From Unio delphinus (taxonomy: Eukaryota; Mollusca; Bivalvia; Unionida; Unionidae): a stretch of 64,000 bases of DNA. Both the position numbers and the translations under genes were made by a program. Positions within the stretch are counted from its first letter, which is position 1; every line of letters begins with the position of its first letter. Location of the stretch: positions 1,357,945 through 1,421,944 of the forward strand of contig JAQISU010000248.1 in the NCBI GenBank assembly GCA_029339505.1, read 5' to 3'. The notes under the pieces were generated by a model, which was not told where the DNA came from, did not search any database, and was given only the letters and a program-made list of their open reading frames with translations. This document shows, piece by piece, positions 47,486 to 59,599 of this stretch.

Positions 47486-49840
47486 ATTGTAGACTTTCAT
47501 TATCACCCTATGAATCACAATATCAGACATATTAGGATTTTGATATACTTTATTGAGATATTTCATGATCATAACTTAGAATTTGTCAGCCACTGAATCA
47601 CGAGAAGATCCAGATGATCTTGAATTTAGATATATAATGAATTTGCCTTCAGACATCATTGTCTGCCTTTGTATAAGGATTTCATTATTATGTATTCATA
47701 TCTGCAAATTATAACAATGTAATACAGTAGCATAAAGATGGAGTTATGGCCCTTGACTCCTATAACATGGATCCTATTAATGTGGAACATCCTTGCTTCC
47801 ATATTTTATATTAGATATAAATCAGTTTATCACTGAATCGTCATCTCAGCATGGGTTTGGAGAGATTTGATGATGATCATAGTTTTAATGTTTTTAATTA
47901 ATTACGAAGACAATATGTTTGTTCACAACAGGCCCATTACTGTGATATGCTTGTTAGCATTCAAAGTGTTCACTAAAGGTCAGTTATTGTGATGACATGT
48001 TATTTAGCATTCAAGATGTTCGGTTGGGTTATGTTACCTCGTTAATATTTTTGTCATGTGTCATTTCACTTTGCTGGAATTTAAATGCAAGGAATTTAAT
48101 TACATTCGACAATCATTTTAAAAACAGATAATCTCTTATTAAAATCAACAATCACAAATCGGTTGACTGCACTTAAACCTACAGCATATCAAATCACATA
48201 AACTTACCTATTATATTACTCCATTCATTGCTAATTCAAAAATAATGTATTCGGGTTTCCAACACTGTCATTTATAGATTTCATCTGATCATAAAATACT
48301 ACAATGATATGAATGGACTGCCTTGACTGCTCATGTGAGATTCAGAGAGAACCGGTTTTCATCTTTTGTTAAATTCAGCAACTATATATAATGACATTTA
48401 TATTATATTATGACATTTATATAATTGTTTACTTGATGAGTAACATCTGGCATTGTTAAAGGTTATCATGTTATCGCCAACATTAACTCTTTTGCTACTA
48501 AGTCATTGTTTGTGGAACTTCCTATAATCCATATTGGAAGTTTGCAAAAAGGCATGTAATGTTTACTATACAAGTGGCTGGTAAAGTTTTAAAAGGGATG
48601 ACTTGCAACTTGGATTGATATTTTGAGCTGCAAGAGTGTTGGTTTATGAATGGTTCAGAGCTATATTCAACACAGAAGAACTCTCTTATCAGTTAGGAAG
48701 CTGACCAGATCATTAGGCCAAATGAGTCGGAATGTCAGTTCAGGAATGGTTTAAAATTTTATTCAATTCAGGACAACTCTTTTTATCAACTTTTCATTGA
48801 CTAAACTGTAGTGAACAAATTAGATTATTGCATATCACTGCTTCAGTTATTTGTCCCTTAACAAATGCATTTTTCCTTTCTAGACACCATTTTTTTGATC
48901 CAGTTTTAATCATGCTTGAAATATAAACCTGTATAATCTAGGTCTTGGAAGATTTCAAAACAGTCAAAAATCCACTTATATTATTAAGGCTTCTATCGGC
49001 ATCTTGTGTAATGAGCAGGATCTAAGCATATTAATGTGGTGACCATGCGTAATATTGGCTTGTATTGTTACCAATTAAGAATACATAAATTTATATAATC
49101 ACGATTTAAGACAAATTTGATAATGAGCAAGTTCTATGCATATTAATGAAGTGATCTTGCATCTAGGTTAAATGAACAATATTTCGAAATTTGGAACTGG
49201 TTTTCATTGGGTTATGTTATAGGGACAATAAACATAATGTCTAATTTGGGAGTTGGTGTTCCTTGGGTTAAGTTGTAGGTAAAATGAACATGATGTCCAA
49301 TTTTGGAGCTGGTTTGAATAGTGTTATATTATGCTATATAGGTAAAGTCAAAATGATATATTATTTCTGAGTTAGTTGTCATTGGTTATATTATGTTCCA
49401 ACAAAACTACTCATGCCTACTTAGTGAGGTGTTCAGATGATAAGATATTAAGTCCAGTGGTTGTTTCAGCCCAATCAGTACAGTCAGTTGACTGTTTCTT
49501 TCCAGGTCATTTCTCCATCAAATACATTACCCAACTACATTAACACTGAGGAATTACTTCTGCTACCATGAAAATTCAGCCCCCAGTGTGCTTGAAAAGG
49601 TGTCACTCTTGGTGTGGACCAAGGGAAGTAACTTGTACATATTACCTCCCATAACACGACTTGGTGGCACTCCTTATACTGAAATCATCATTTTAAGTTT
49701 CACTGCAAACTGCCAACAGGCTTCAGAGCCACTGTGGATTCTAACTTAAAAATTCTAAATCCAAATTGTCAACAGTCATGAATAATTTTTTACAGGTGAA
49801 AAACCATCCATGAAAGTGATATGATGTTGAAATGACTAAA
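47486..49840. other. unassigned interval
   Basis: No exon, RNA gene or mobile element was recognised. Weak repetition exists near 49190-49400 (units with GTTATGTTATAGG and ATGATGTCTAATTT). Confidence 0.45.
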
Positions 49841-49844
49841 TTCG

Positions 49845-50110
49845 GATTTCCCAGATTTTGATTAATAAACATTTCACATTTGTCCAGATTTTGATTAATA
49901 AAAATTTCACATTTGTCCCGATTTTGATTTATGCAAATTTCGGATTGGTGCAAATTTTGGATTTGTCCAGATTTTGATTTTTACAACTTTAGGATTTGCC
50001 CAGATATTGATTTATGACAAATTTCGGATTTGTTCTAAATTCGGATTTGTCCAGATTGTAATTGATACAAATTTCAGATTTGATCAAAATTCGGATTTGT
50101 CCAGAGTTCC
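49845..50110. repeat. short-period repeat (about 30-38 bp)
   Basis: Units share TTTGTCCAGATTTTGATT and ACAAATTTCGGATTTG, about eight in all, with variable lengths. Confidence 0.85.
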
Positions 50111-50277
50111 TATTAATCTTGTCCCTATAGAGCCCCATGGCACATTGAAATGGTAAGTGACATTGCCCCTATACATCCGCATGGCACATTGTAATGATAA
50201 GTCACATTGTCTCTATACAGTCTCATGAAATACTTTAATGGTTAATCACATTGTCCCTAAACATCCACATGATCTAC

Positions 50278-51089
50278 TGCTACGTATATTTGATATGCCA
50301 TTTATATTTATTTTTATTTTTGTTTGTTTGTTAGATTTATATTTGGCATTTTAAGTTTTAAGATTCGTTCATTTAAGGGGGGGGGGTGACTTTTACTTTA
50401 CAGAGTAAACACCAGGTGTTGACCTCATTTCTGACCTGGCTTCAGAGTTGTAAACAAGCTTTTAAAATGATTGGTTGGTTCCAAGGACAAAATGGAGCTT
50501 TTGTATAAACATCTTTCTATTTTAGTTGGGTCATAAGATGTGTGCGTGATTCTTTGAACGTAAATTTGTTCCCATAGTTTGTAGAAGATCACGTGACCCC
50601 TTGTTTACGTAAAAACAGAGATATAAACCATGTTTTGTGAGCGAGCTATTCAGTAGAAAATTGGGCTGTTAGAATATTAAGTTGTGTCATTTTATTTATT
50701 ATAAATTACCTTGTACTGGAAATTGTGTCAATTCGTTTGGATCAAGAGGAATTTTTTTGTTATTTATCTGGAAAAGAATTGTGCTTATAGAGATTTTTAT
50801 TAACAAGAACTGATTTCATCAAGTGACATCGTCTTCCATATTGCATACATCGCTGGAATTCGAACTTAGAATTATTTGGACATTTTATTACCAGGACTTT
50901 TGCAATTTCTCTAGTGGATGATATTTTAAATTATTCTGGATTAATATTGGAATTGATTCTTAAAAGCGTGAGTTTATTTTTTCTTTTCTGAAAAATTTTT
51001 TGTACTAAATAAATTGTTTATTAAGTTTTACAAGCTTGTTATTTTCACTCTTTCTCTGTTACTGTTTATTCGAGCCTAAGCACGTAATA
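50278..51089 (+). repeat. 5' LTR of copy B
   Basis: Starts TGCTACG (TGTTACG in the 3' LTR) and ends CGTAATA (CGTAACA in the 3' LTR); about 812 bp. Contains a G-run at about 50380-50388, the GATCACGTGACC box near 50588, and AATAAATTG near 51008. Confidence 0.9.
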
Positions 51090-51223
51090 TAGAAATTGGT
51101 GGTCTCGTCCGAAATTGGAATTTGGCTAGAACTTTTTTAGAAAACTTTTGTTTTCAATTTGAATATCAATAGTTATTTTATTTTTTTTTAAATCTTTAGT
51201 GACATTGACAGGCTTGTATTAAA

Positions 51224-52455
51224 ATGAAATCTAAAGTAGAAGTATTTCTTTCTAATCATACTCAGAAGCAAATAGATATTTTCAAAAAAGATGAGTTGAT
51301 TCAACTTGCCAGAAAATATGATCTTTCTGAAGTCAAGGCGTCTTTAACGAAACAAGATATCTAACAGATTTTGGTCCAATATATACTAGAAAAGAATGTT
51401 TTGGAAATAGTGCTTTGATTTCGGTCAGTAAGTCTGCATCAGACTCTGACATAAAAATGAAGAAATTAGAATTAAAACTCAAGATGGAATTAGAGTTGAA
51501 GAAGCTGGAATTTCACGAAAGGGAGAAAGAAAGACAATTACAATATGAAAAAGAGCAGATGCACATTCGGTTACAAGAAAAACAAATTGATAGAGAGAGA
51601 GAGAAGGAAGAAAGGGAATATCACTGTAGAATTAAAGAATTAGCGCTGGCACGTGAAAAACACCATCATACTTCAAATCCAAATTTAAGTTTTGATTTAG
51701 CAAGGAATATTAGATTAGTGTCCCCTTTCAGAGAAAAAAAAGTAGATAAATACTTCATTCCTTTTGAAAAAGTTACAGAAAATTTAAAGTGGCCAAGGGA
51801 GCATTGGACTCAGTTATTGCAATGTGTACTCACTGGTAAGGCTAGTGAGATTTACACTTCACTGTCTGTTCACCAAAGTGGTGACTATGATGTGGTTAAA
51901 GAATGCATTTTAAGGGGTTATGAGTTAGTCCTTGATCTTATCGACAAAAATTCAGAAATTACAGAAAAGAAGCTGGACAAACTTATGTCGAATTTGAGAA
52001 AAAGAGCAGTTGCTTGATAGATGGTGCTTAGCCAAGAAAGTCGAACAAGATTATCAAAATTCAAGCAAATTATATTAATTGAAGAGTTCAAAAACTGTGT
52101 CCATAATGCTGTTAAATCTTATCTTGATGAGCATCAGATTGAAACCTTGGAAAATGCTGCTCGAGCTGCTGACGAATATTCTTTGACATATCAAGTTAAT
52201 TTTGTTAACAAGACTTCTACTCAACAGTCTTGTGGCAGAAAAGTATTTCAGTCTAATACCAGCCCTTTAAAAACTCAAGCTAGCACAACTTTTAAAAATC
52301 AAACTTCAGAGAAGCTTGATTCTAGATCCTTGTCTCTTCCGACGTGTACCTATTGCAAGAAAAAGGACACGTTATTAAATAGGCATCAGAATCAAGACAG
52401 ACCTGTTCCAAAGACTTTTATTTCTAAGAGATCAAGGTCACGGTCATGTATTTAA
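51224..52455 (+). pseudogene. gag-like region of copy B, with SAP-like start and SCAN-like core
   Basis: A first frame from the ATG at 51224 (KKDELIQLARKYDL) resembles the SAP-like N-terminus of this gag type; it stops at 51362. The frame resumes after a shift with a long charged coiled coil (Lys/Glu rich, about 80 residues). The core follows: FDLARNIRLVSPFREK, KYFIPFEKV, HWTQLLQCVLTGKASEIY. After TGATAG at 52015 and another shift come LIEEFKNCVHNAVKSYLDEH and ENAARAADEY. That segment resembles the gag region from which vertebrate SCAN domains are thought to derive. A C-x2-C (CTYC) begins a zinc knuckle that is not completed. Gag would form the particle shell; this copy is broken. Confidence 0.8.
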
Positions 52456-52545
52456 AGCAAAACATTTGTTGGGTCTAATAAATCCCAGTCTTATTTTATT
52501 AAGGAGAATTATGAACCATTCATATCGAAGGGTTATGTATCACTC

Positions 52546-52830
52546 TTGGGTGATTCAACCAATCCCACCCCTATTAAAATGTTAAGGAACACAGAAGCTT
52601 CTCAGTCTTTTAATGTCAGGACTTTGCCTTTTTCTGAGAAGTCTTATTCTAATGAAAGTGTTCTTATTCAGGGAGTAGAGTGCGGCTATGTTAATGTTCC
52701 TCTCCGTTGTGTAAATTTGTGTAAATTTGTAATCAGACTTAGTATCAGGACCTGTAACAGTCGGAACAGTCTCGGTTTTACTCGTTGAGGGCATTCATTT
52801 ATTGCTAGGCAACGACTTCGCTGGAAACAA
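52546..52830 (+). pseudogene. aspartic protease-like segment of copy B
   Basis: Located between gag and integrase. The expected active-site motif D-T/S-G-A reads N-T-E-A (within LRNTEASQSF), so both Asp and Gly are lost. Flanking residues fit the family (VLIQGVECGYVNVPL, and LLGNDFAGNKVV at the start of the next frame). A frameshift and stop near 52788 split the domain. Role: particle maturation; not active here. Confidence 0.7.
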
Positions 52831-54330
52831 GGTTGTGGTTAATCCACTTGTAACTGACAAGCCTGATTCGGATCAGAAAGTTGATCCAAATGAAAACGAA
52901 TTACCTGATATATTTCAAGCTCGTGCAGTTACCAGAGCTATGGCAAAGAAAGCTCTTGAGAATGATATTGATGAAGCCATTATTCCTTTAGAGGACACGT
53001 GTATAGGTCAGGCTTTTGATGAGGTCACTTTTACTCCTTGTTTGGATCAATCATATGGTATCGATCATAGTGATACTTTAACAACTCATTGTCTTTATTC
53101 TAATCAGGGTGATAAACGACAGTCACTTGTCATCGAACAGGAAAAAGATCCTGAGATCTCCTGTTTGTTTCAAAGGGCCATAAGTGAGACTGAAGCCATT
53201 GAAGATCATGTCTGTTATTTCATTAGAAATAGAATTCGTATGAGAAAATGGAGACCTCCCGAGGTACCTGCTGGTGATGAGTTGTCCGTGAACTATCAAA
53301 TAGTAGTTACAAAACCTTACAGACAGGAAATACTTAATTTGGCCCATGAAACTCCTTTGGCTGGTCATTTAGGGATTAATAAGCCTTTTCACAAGACCTT
53401 GACTCACTCAAATTTGCCAAAAATCAAAAGTGATGATGTCAAACACTGTAGATCTTGTCATACTTGTCAAATGGTAGGAAAATCCAATCATAAGATACCA
53501 AAAGGCTCATCTACAACCTTTTCATGCCTTTGACGAACCATTTAGTAGAATTATGGTAGATTGTGTAGGTCCCTTACCCAAGATCAAGTCAGGTAACCAA
53601 TACCTGTTGACCATTATATGTGCGTCAACAAGGTTTCCAGAGGCAATTCCATTGAGGAATATAAAATCTAAAACAATAGTAACAGCTTTGATAAAGTTTT
53701 TTTTTAACTCAGTATGGCCTTCCGAAATCTGTTCAGTCTGATCAAGGTTCAAACTTCATGTCAGGAATTTTCCAACAGATTATGTATGAATTGGGCATTC
53801 AGCAATTTAAATCTGCCTATCACCCTGAGAGCCAAAGGGCATTAGAAAGATTCCATCAGACTTTGAAAAATATGATCCGATCATATTGTTTTGATACGAA
53901 TAAAGATTGGGATGAAGGCATTCATTTAATATTGTTTGCTGTTAGAGAATCAGTTCAAGAATCTTTAGGCTTCGATCCCTTTGAACTGGATTTTGGACAC
54001 ACTGTGCGTGAACCATTGAAGTTATTGAAAGAGAATCTTCTCTCTAATGACGATACTGAGATCAATCTTCTTGATTATGTTTCTAATTTTAGATACATGT
54101 TGTCAAAGGCTTGTAAAGTCGCTAGAGCCAATCTGCACTCTGCTCAATCTAAAATGAACTCAAGATATGATTAAAACAATTAAAGGAAAGGAGTTTTCAG
54201 CCTGGTGATAGTGTCCTGGCTCTCTAGCCAATGCCACAAAATCCCTTTCAGGCCAAATATTATGGTCCCTACACAGTTGACAGGAAAATTAATGAGTTAA
54301 ATTACATCATATATACTCCTGGGAGGCGCA
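52802..54330 (+). pseudogene. integrase of copy B
   Basis: The first frame (52802-53533) has an acidic linker and the HHCC head (HETPLAGH, CRSCHTC). The core begins in a second frame with MVDCVGPL (first Asp, 53553). A T9 run at 53697 shifts the frame; copy A has T6 there. The third frame has PKSVQSDQGSNF (second Asp), then SAYHPESQRALERFHQTLKN with the catalytic Glu, and ends at 54174. A GPY-type C-terminal domain (FQAKYYGPYTV, LNYIIYTPGRRK, CHKNMLKEY) opens the next frame (54231). The enzyme joins the DNA copy to the genome. All catalytic residues remain, but in separate frames. Confidence 0.88.
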
Positions 54331-54399
54331 AACAAAAACAACTCTGCCATAAAAACATGCTAAAAGAGTATATTGAAAGAGATAGCCATGTTAAACCTG

Positions 54400-55241
54400 T
54401 AACTAATTTAGTTGTACCTCTCCCACTCAGTGAAGAAACATCATCAGATTATATTGATATTGGACTGAGGTATCTTTGTAATTCAGAAAGTATGAAAGAT
54501 CTAGACCAGAAACTTTCACATTTACAAGTGCAAGAAAAAAATGAACTGAAACAGTTATTATCTGAATATGAGCACTTATTTCCAGATGTTCCTACAAGGA
54601 CAAACAAAAATTTTCATGACGTTGAAATTGTGAATTCCAAACCTGTCAAACAACATCCATATCGGATGAATCGACTCAAACAGGAATACTTAAATGATTT
54701 TATTGAGCCCAGTAAAATTGATTGGAGTTCACCATGCATACTTGTTCCAAAACCAGATAAACCTTTCCGTATGGGCACTGATTATAGGAAGGTGAACAGT
54801 GTGACAAAAAAAGATTTATTCCCATTACCAAGAATTGACGATTGTATTGATAAAATCGGGAATGCCAAGTATGTCACCAGATTTGACCTTCTGAAAGGAT
54901 TTTGGCAGATTCCACTAACGGAAAGAGCAAAGGAAATCTCAGCATTTGTGACTCCTGATGGACTTTACCAATATAAAGTAATGCCATTCGGGATGAAAGG
55001 GTCACCAAGTACATTTCAACGTCTTATGAATATGATCACTTCTTTTGTAGAAAATTGTGATGCCTGTATAGATGACGTCATCATCAACAACGACATCTGG
55101 ATAGAACATCTAGCAACAATTCGAAAATTCTTCGACAGACTCGTTGATGCATGTTTGACAGTTAATTTATCTAAAAGTGAGTTATGTCGCGCTAGTGTGA
55201 CTTTATTAGGACATATTGTGGGACATGGACAAAAAAGATAA
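54400..55241 (+). CDS. reverse transcriptase of copy B, no RNase H
   Basis: One frame, shared with the integrase tail and open from 54231 to 55241. It carries a pre-domain (LLSEYEHLFPDVPTRTNKNF), then IDWSSPCILVPKPDKPFRMG, TDYRKVNSVTKKDLFPLPRI, RFDLLKGFWQIPL, FVTPDGLYQYKVMPFGMKGS and the active-site strand CIDDVIINNDIW (usual form Y-L/V-D-D). It then reads HLATIRKFFDRLVDACLTVN and LLGHIVGHGQ, and ends 4 codons later. The catalytic Asp pair is present. A few residues near the fingers are deleted compared with relatives (between LKQEYL and NDFIEPS). The connection and RNase H domains that should follow are absent. Confidence 0.88.
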
Positions 55242-55343
55242 TATAATTACAGTCGCTCTTTCCCGTGTATAACAATATATTATATTATATACACTGTAAT
55301 TTATACGAGTTTTTTAACCTTCTTTTTATTTTATTTGGGAAGG

Positions 55344-55521
55344 TGTTACGTATATTTGATATAAATAATTTATATTTATTTTTATTTTTGTTTGTTTGTT
55401 ACATTTAAATTTGGCATTTTAAGTTCTAAGATTCGTTCATTCAAGGTGGGAGGATGACCTTTACTTTATAGAGGAAACACCAGGTGTTGACCTCATTTCT
55501 GACCTGGCTTCAGAGTTGTAA
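55344..55521 (+). repeat. partial LTR (first 178 bp) after the polypurine tract of copy B
   Basis: Starts TGTTACGTATATTTGATA and follows the LTR to CTTCAGAGTTGTAA. There it switches to non-LTR sequence. The switch occurs at a shared GTAA. Confidence 0.85.
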
Positions 55522-55642
55522 ATGACATTGCCCCTATACATCCCCATGGCACATTGTAATGATAAGTCACATTGTCCCTATACAGTCTCATGAAATACTT
55601 TAATGGTTAATCACATTGTCCCTAAACATCCACATGTTCTAC
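55522..55642 (+). repeat. copy of the 5' flank of the element, inside the 3' end
   Basis: TGACATTGCCCCTATACATC and the following bases to CACATGTTCTAC match 50157-50277, the host sequence immediately before the 5' LTR, including the CTAC target bases. Confidence 0.88.
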
Positions 55643-56458
55643 TGTTATGTATATTTGATATGTCATTTATATTTATTTTTATTTTTGTTTGTTTGTTAGA
55701 TTTATATTTGGCATTTTAAGTTTTAAGATTCGTTCATTTAAGGGGGGGGGGTGACCTTAACTTTACAGAGTAAACACCAGGTGTTGACCTCATTTCTGAC
55801 CTGTCTTCAGAATTGTAAACAATCTTTCAAAATGATTGGTTGGTTCCAAGGACAAAATGGAGCTTTTGTATAAACATCTTTCTATTTTAGTTGGGTCATA
55901 AGATGTGTGCGTGATTCTTTGAAAGTAAATTTGTTCTGATAGTTTGTAGAAGATCACGTGACCCCTTGTTTATGTAAAAAACAAAGATATGAACCATGTT
56001 TTGGGAGCGAGCTATTCAGTAGAAAATTGGGCTGTTAGAATATTAAGTTGTGTCCTTTTGAGTTATTATAAATTATCATGTACTGGAAATTGTGTCAATT
56101 CGTTTGGATCAAGTGGAATTATTTTGTTATTTATCTGGGACAAAATTGTGCTCAGATAGATTTTTATTAACAAGAACTGATTTCATCAAGTGACATCGTC
56201 TTCCATATTGGATACATCGCTGGAATTCGAACTTATAATTTTTTGGACTTTTCATTACAGGGAGATTTGCAATTTCTCTAGTGCATAATATTTTAAATTA
56301 TTCTGGATAAATTTTGGAATTGATTCTTAAAACCGTAAGTTAATTTTTTTCTTATCTGAAAAAAATATTTGTACTAAATAAATTGTTTATTAAGTTTTAT
56401 AAGCTTGTTAATTTCACTCTTTCTCTGTTACTGTTTATTCGAGCCTAAGCACGTAACA
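55643..56458 (+). repeat. full 3' LTR of copy B
   Basis: About 816 bp from TGTTATG to CGTAACA, matching the 5' LTR throughout with scattered substitutions. Followed directly by the CTAC target duplication. Confidence 0.9.
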
Positions 56459-56479
56459 CTACTTATATTTTTAATTTAT

Positions 56480-57010
56480 CTTAGTACCTTTCAATGAAAA
56501 TTGATTTTACTTAAACAACAATTTGTCTTTATTTTTTATGCAAACATAATTACCCGAAAACCGACAATTTAAAGAAACTTATTGCCTTTAAACTGATAAC
56601 ATTGTTTATTTTTGTTTCAATTATATAACTTGCTTAAGGAATATGCAAACATAATTACCCGAAAACCGACAATTTAAAGAAATTTATTGCCTTTAAACTG
56701 ATAACATTGTTTATTTTTGTTTCAATTATATAACTTGCTTAAGGAATACATTTTGAATTTACTTATATGTTTGTGACAAACTGCAGCAAAACTCTCGTAC
56801 CGGATACACTTAAATATATTTTTTTGTTTCATTTTGTTAAATAGTCTTTTAAAGAAATGCAATTTTTGCTGCATTATACAACAATAGTTTATATGCAAAC
56901 TGAATTGCGCCAGAAAATCCATTTTACACCTACTTAATAACCGTGTCACTCGTGTTAAGGCCATTTAAAAGTTTATACTGGTTGTAATTATCAACTTTAC
57001 TAGGACAACT
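56480..57010. repeat. noncoding duplicated unit, copy 1, with an internal 105-bp duplication
   Basis: Shares TAGTACCTTTCAA.GAAAA, CATTTTGAATTTACTT, ATGTTTGTGACAAAC, ATCCATTTTACACCT and TTAGGGCCATT-like landmarks, in order, with 57962-58340. Within it, ATGCAAACATAATTACCCG recurs at 56538 and 56643 (105 bp apart) with near identity. Confidence 0.8.
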
Positions 57011-57094
57011 GATCTTGCAACACTTACTTTATTCGGGGGGGGGGGGAACAATCTCTGTACTATTATTGTTCGAATAATGCATTTTAGTGTACCG

Positions 57095-57460
57095 ATACGG
57101 TTGCATGTAACAAATAATTTATAATTTAAAATGGTTTGCATTTTAGTGTACCGATAAGGTTGCATGCAACAAATAATTTATAATTTAAAATGGTTTGCAT
57201 TTTAGTGTACCGATAAGGTTGCATGTAATAAATAATTTATAATTTAAAATGGTTTGCATTTTATTGTACCGATAAGGTTGCATGTAATAAATAATTTATA
57301 ATTTAAAATGGTTTGCATTTTAGTATACCGATAAGGTTGCATGTAATAAATAATTTATAATTTAAAATGGTTTGCATTTTAGTGTACCAATAAGGTTGCA
57401 TATAATAAATAATTTATAATTTAAAATGGTTTGCATTTTAGTGTACCGATAAGGTTGGCA
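57095..57460. repeat. 59-bp minisatellite, about 6 units
   Basis: GGTTGCATGTAATAAATAAT recurs every 59 bp (57099, 57158 and on). Units include AATTTAAAATGGTTTGCATT and TTAGTGTACCGATAA. Low divergence. Confidence 0.95.
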
Positions 57461-57649
57461 TGTCTAGAAACGCGGTGTAGTGTTCATTTTGAAAATCAAG
57501 CAGGTTATTGATATTTATCGAGCAGAGTGTTTCAACATAAAAAAACAAAAACAAGAAAATGTAAAAAAATGCGATGAGCGAGTTTGAAAGCGAGTTCGAA
57601 TATAAAAATTAAAAATAAAGTAAAACAAGAATAAGAAGAAATGAGATGC

Positions 57650-58340
57650 AGCGAGTTTCCAACGCGTGATCGCTTGTTTTTGGCGTGTGGGACGAGACAC
57701 ACATAAAAATACATTTGTCGGTGTGGATGTTTGTATATACTATAAAATTTTGTATATATAATTTATTTAAAAAGTCTGTCTGTCGTGCAGTTTATTTATA
57801 AGGCCCTTGACAAGTTCGAATTGCTCTTAAAATTTGATGTAAGGCCACCTACTTTCTAGCTATCTCAATAACCATCATCCGTTTTGCATTTAGTCCAACA
57901 CTCTTGCATCCGTACTTTGTTTGATTCGCAACACCGCCTAAAACTTAATGTTCAATCTAGTTCAGTACCTTTCAAAGAAAATATTTTGAACAAATGTATA
58001 AGCAACAATTTTTCTTTCATTTTTGTATGCAGTCAGAACATACCCAGAACCGGCATTTCAAAGACGTTTATTTTCTATTCACTTATATTTGAGTTTATTT
58101 AAAAAGAGAAAAAGAACTTTCAATAACTTCCTAAAATACCACATTTTGCATTTACTTCTATGTTTATGACAAACCATCCCGAAAACACCTAAATATTTAT
58201 TTCAACTTTTTGACCGCTTTAAACACAAATCTTTGTATTTATTTATATACCAACTGAATCGCACTAGAAACTCCATTTTACACCTCCTTTGTTAGGGCCA
58301 TTCAAAGTTTAAAGTTGTTGTAATTAGCAAATTTACTTGG
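57650..58340. repeat. noncoding duplicated unit, copy 2
   Basis: Its first part (57650-57960) matches 59600-59920 and its second part (57962-58340) matches 56480-57010. Confidence 0.75.
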
Positions 58341-58344
58341 AAAC

Positions 58345-58880
58345 ATGGTTATGCTGAATATCTGGGCTATATACTCTACCCTAGTCTATGGGCTATTTAT
58401 TTCACGGGTTATACAGAGCCTCTGGACAATATACTGTACGGTAAAACAGTTTTGGGGCTATGTATTGTATAGACTATGCACAGTCTCTAGAATGTGTACT
58501 GTACGAGTCAAAATTCATTGGACTATGTACTGTACGAGGTAAAGAAGTCAATGGGGTTATGTACTGTACGAGGTAAAACAGTCAATGGGGTTATATACTG
58601 TACGAGGTAAAGCAGTCAATGGGATTATGTACTGTACGAGGTAAGCAGTATATCTGCTATTTAGTGCACGTGATAAAGCAATTTATGGGATATGTAATTT
58701 ACCTGGTAATGCAGTATATGGTATAAGTACTGTACGGGCAAAACAGTTTAGGGGCTATATTTTTGGTATGGGCTATGCAGTCTCTCGACTGTACTGTACG
58801 AGGTAAAACAGTCTCTGGGATATGTATTGTACGGGTAATGCAGTCTTCGAGATATTTAATGTACGGGCATACCGGGCGAG
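58345..58880. repeat. about 37-bp minisatellite
   Basis: About 13 units share ATGTACTGTACGAGGTAAA and CAGTCAATGGG; units at both ends are more diverged than those at 58530-58640. Confidence 0.88.
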
Positions 58881-59149
58881 ACATGGCATTCAACCGAACA
58901 TCCTTTTGGTTCGTTCGTAGCACAGTTCTTCAACTTAATATCAAATCAGACGCTTATGAGAAGTTCAGTTAGTAAGTTTGGATTTGGTTCATAAATTGGA
59001 AAAACGGTCGAAAACCCTGTTTCATGTAATGTTAACTCGTATCCTTTCCTAGCACTGTTCTATAAGGAAAAGAATAAGCACAATGGCTGTTAGTTTATTT
59101 TTATTATTTATCTTTTCATGTATTTAACTTGTTCTGTATATTATTATTA

Positions 59150-59150
59150 A

Positions 59151-59207
<57 letters not shown>

Positions 59208-59208
59208 G
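59150..59208. repeat. (ATT)n microsatellite
   Basis: About 58 bases of ATT. A second, similar tract lies at 60372-60425. Confidence 0.95.
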
Positions 59209-59284
59209 ATGTTTTCATGCACTAAGGAAGAGATGGATTGAAGTGAAATATTATTTCGGTCTGTTTTACTTGTCAAAACATGTT

Positions 59285-59560
59285 ATTGACGCTACTTCCA
59301 AATGTTATATCTGTGTTATACTTGTCAGGCCATGTTACCCAAGCAACTTCCAAATGTTACATCTGTCTGTTTTTTATGTCTAGCGAACATGCAAACTCCA
59401 ATTGCAAATGTTACATCTGTCTGTTTTTTTTAATGTCTAGCGAACATGCAGACTCTAATTCAAAATGTTACATAGGTCTGTTTTTTATGTTTAACGAACC
59501 TGCCCACTCTAATTCCAACTGTTACATCGCTCTGTTTTATTTGCTTAGCGTTTACAAACA
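59285..59560. repeat. about 60-bp tandem repeat, five units
   Basis: Units share AATGTTACATCTGTCTGTTTT, TTATGTCTAGCGAACATGC and ACTCTAATT. The open frame across it is a by-product of the period. Confidence 0.85.
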
Positions 59561-59599
59561 TGTTCAAAGATGAAAATTAAAACTGAGGTAAAGAATAAG

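Larger units (their letters stand above)
50278..56458 (+). mobile_element. Ty3/gypsy-type LTR retrotransposon with Gmr1-like gene order, copy B
   Basis: Two LTRs flank an internal region that encodes, in order, gag (SAP-like start, coiled coil, SCAN-like core), a protease-like segment, integrase and reverse transcriptase. CTAC precedes the 5' LTR (50274-50277) and follows the 3' LTR (56459-56462), a 4-bp target duplication. A primer-binding-site-like TGGTGGTCTCGTCC lies 7 bp after the 5' LTR. A polypurine tract (GGGAAGG) precedes 55344. Frames are interrupted at several points, RNase H is missing and the protease site is altered, so it is not autonomous. Codon interruptions are few, so it is younger than copy A. 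The 3' side has an extra partial LTR and a copy of the 5' flank. Confidence 0.92.
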
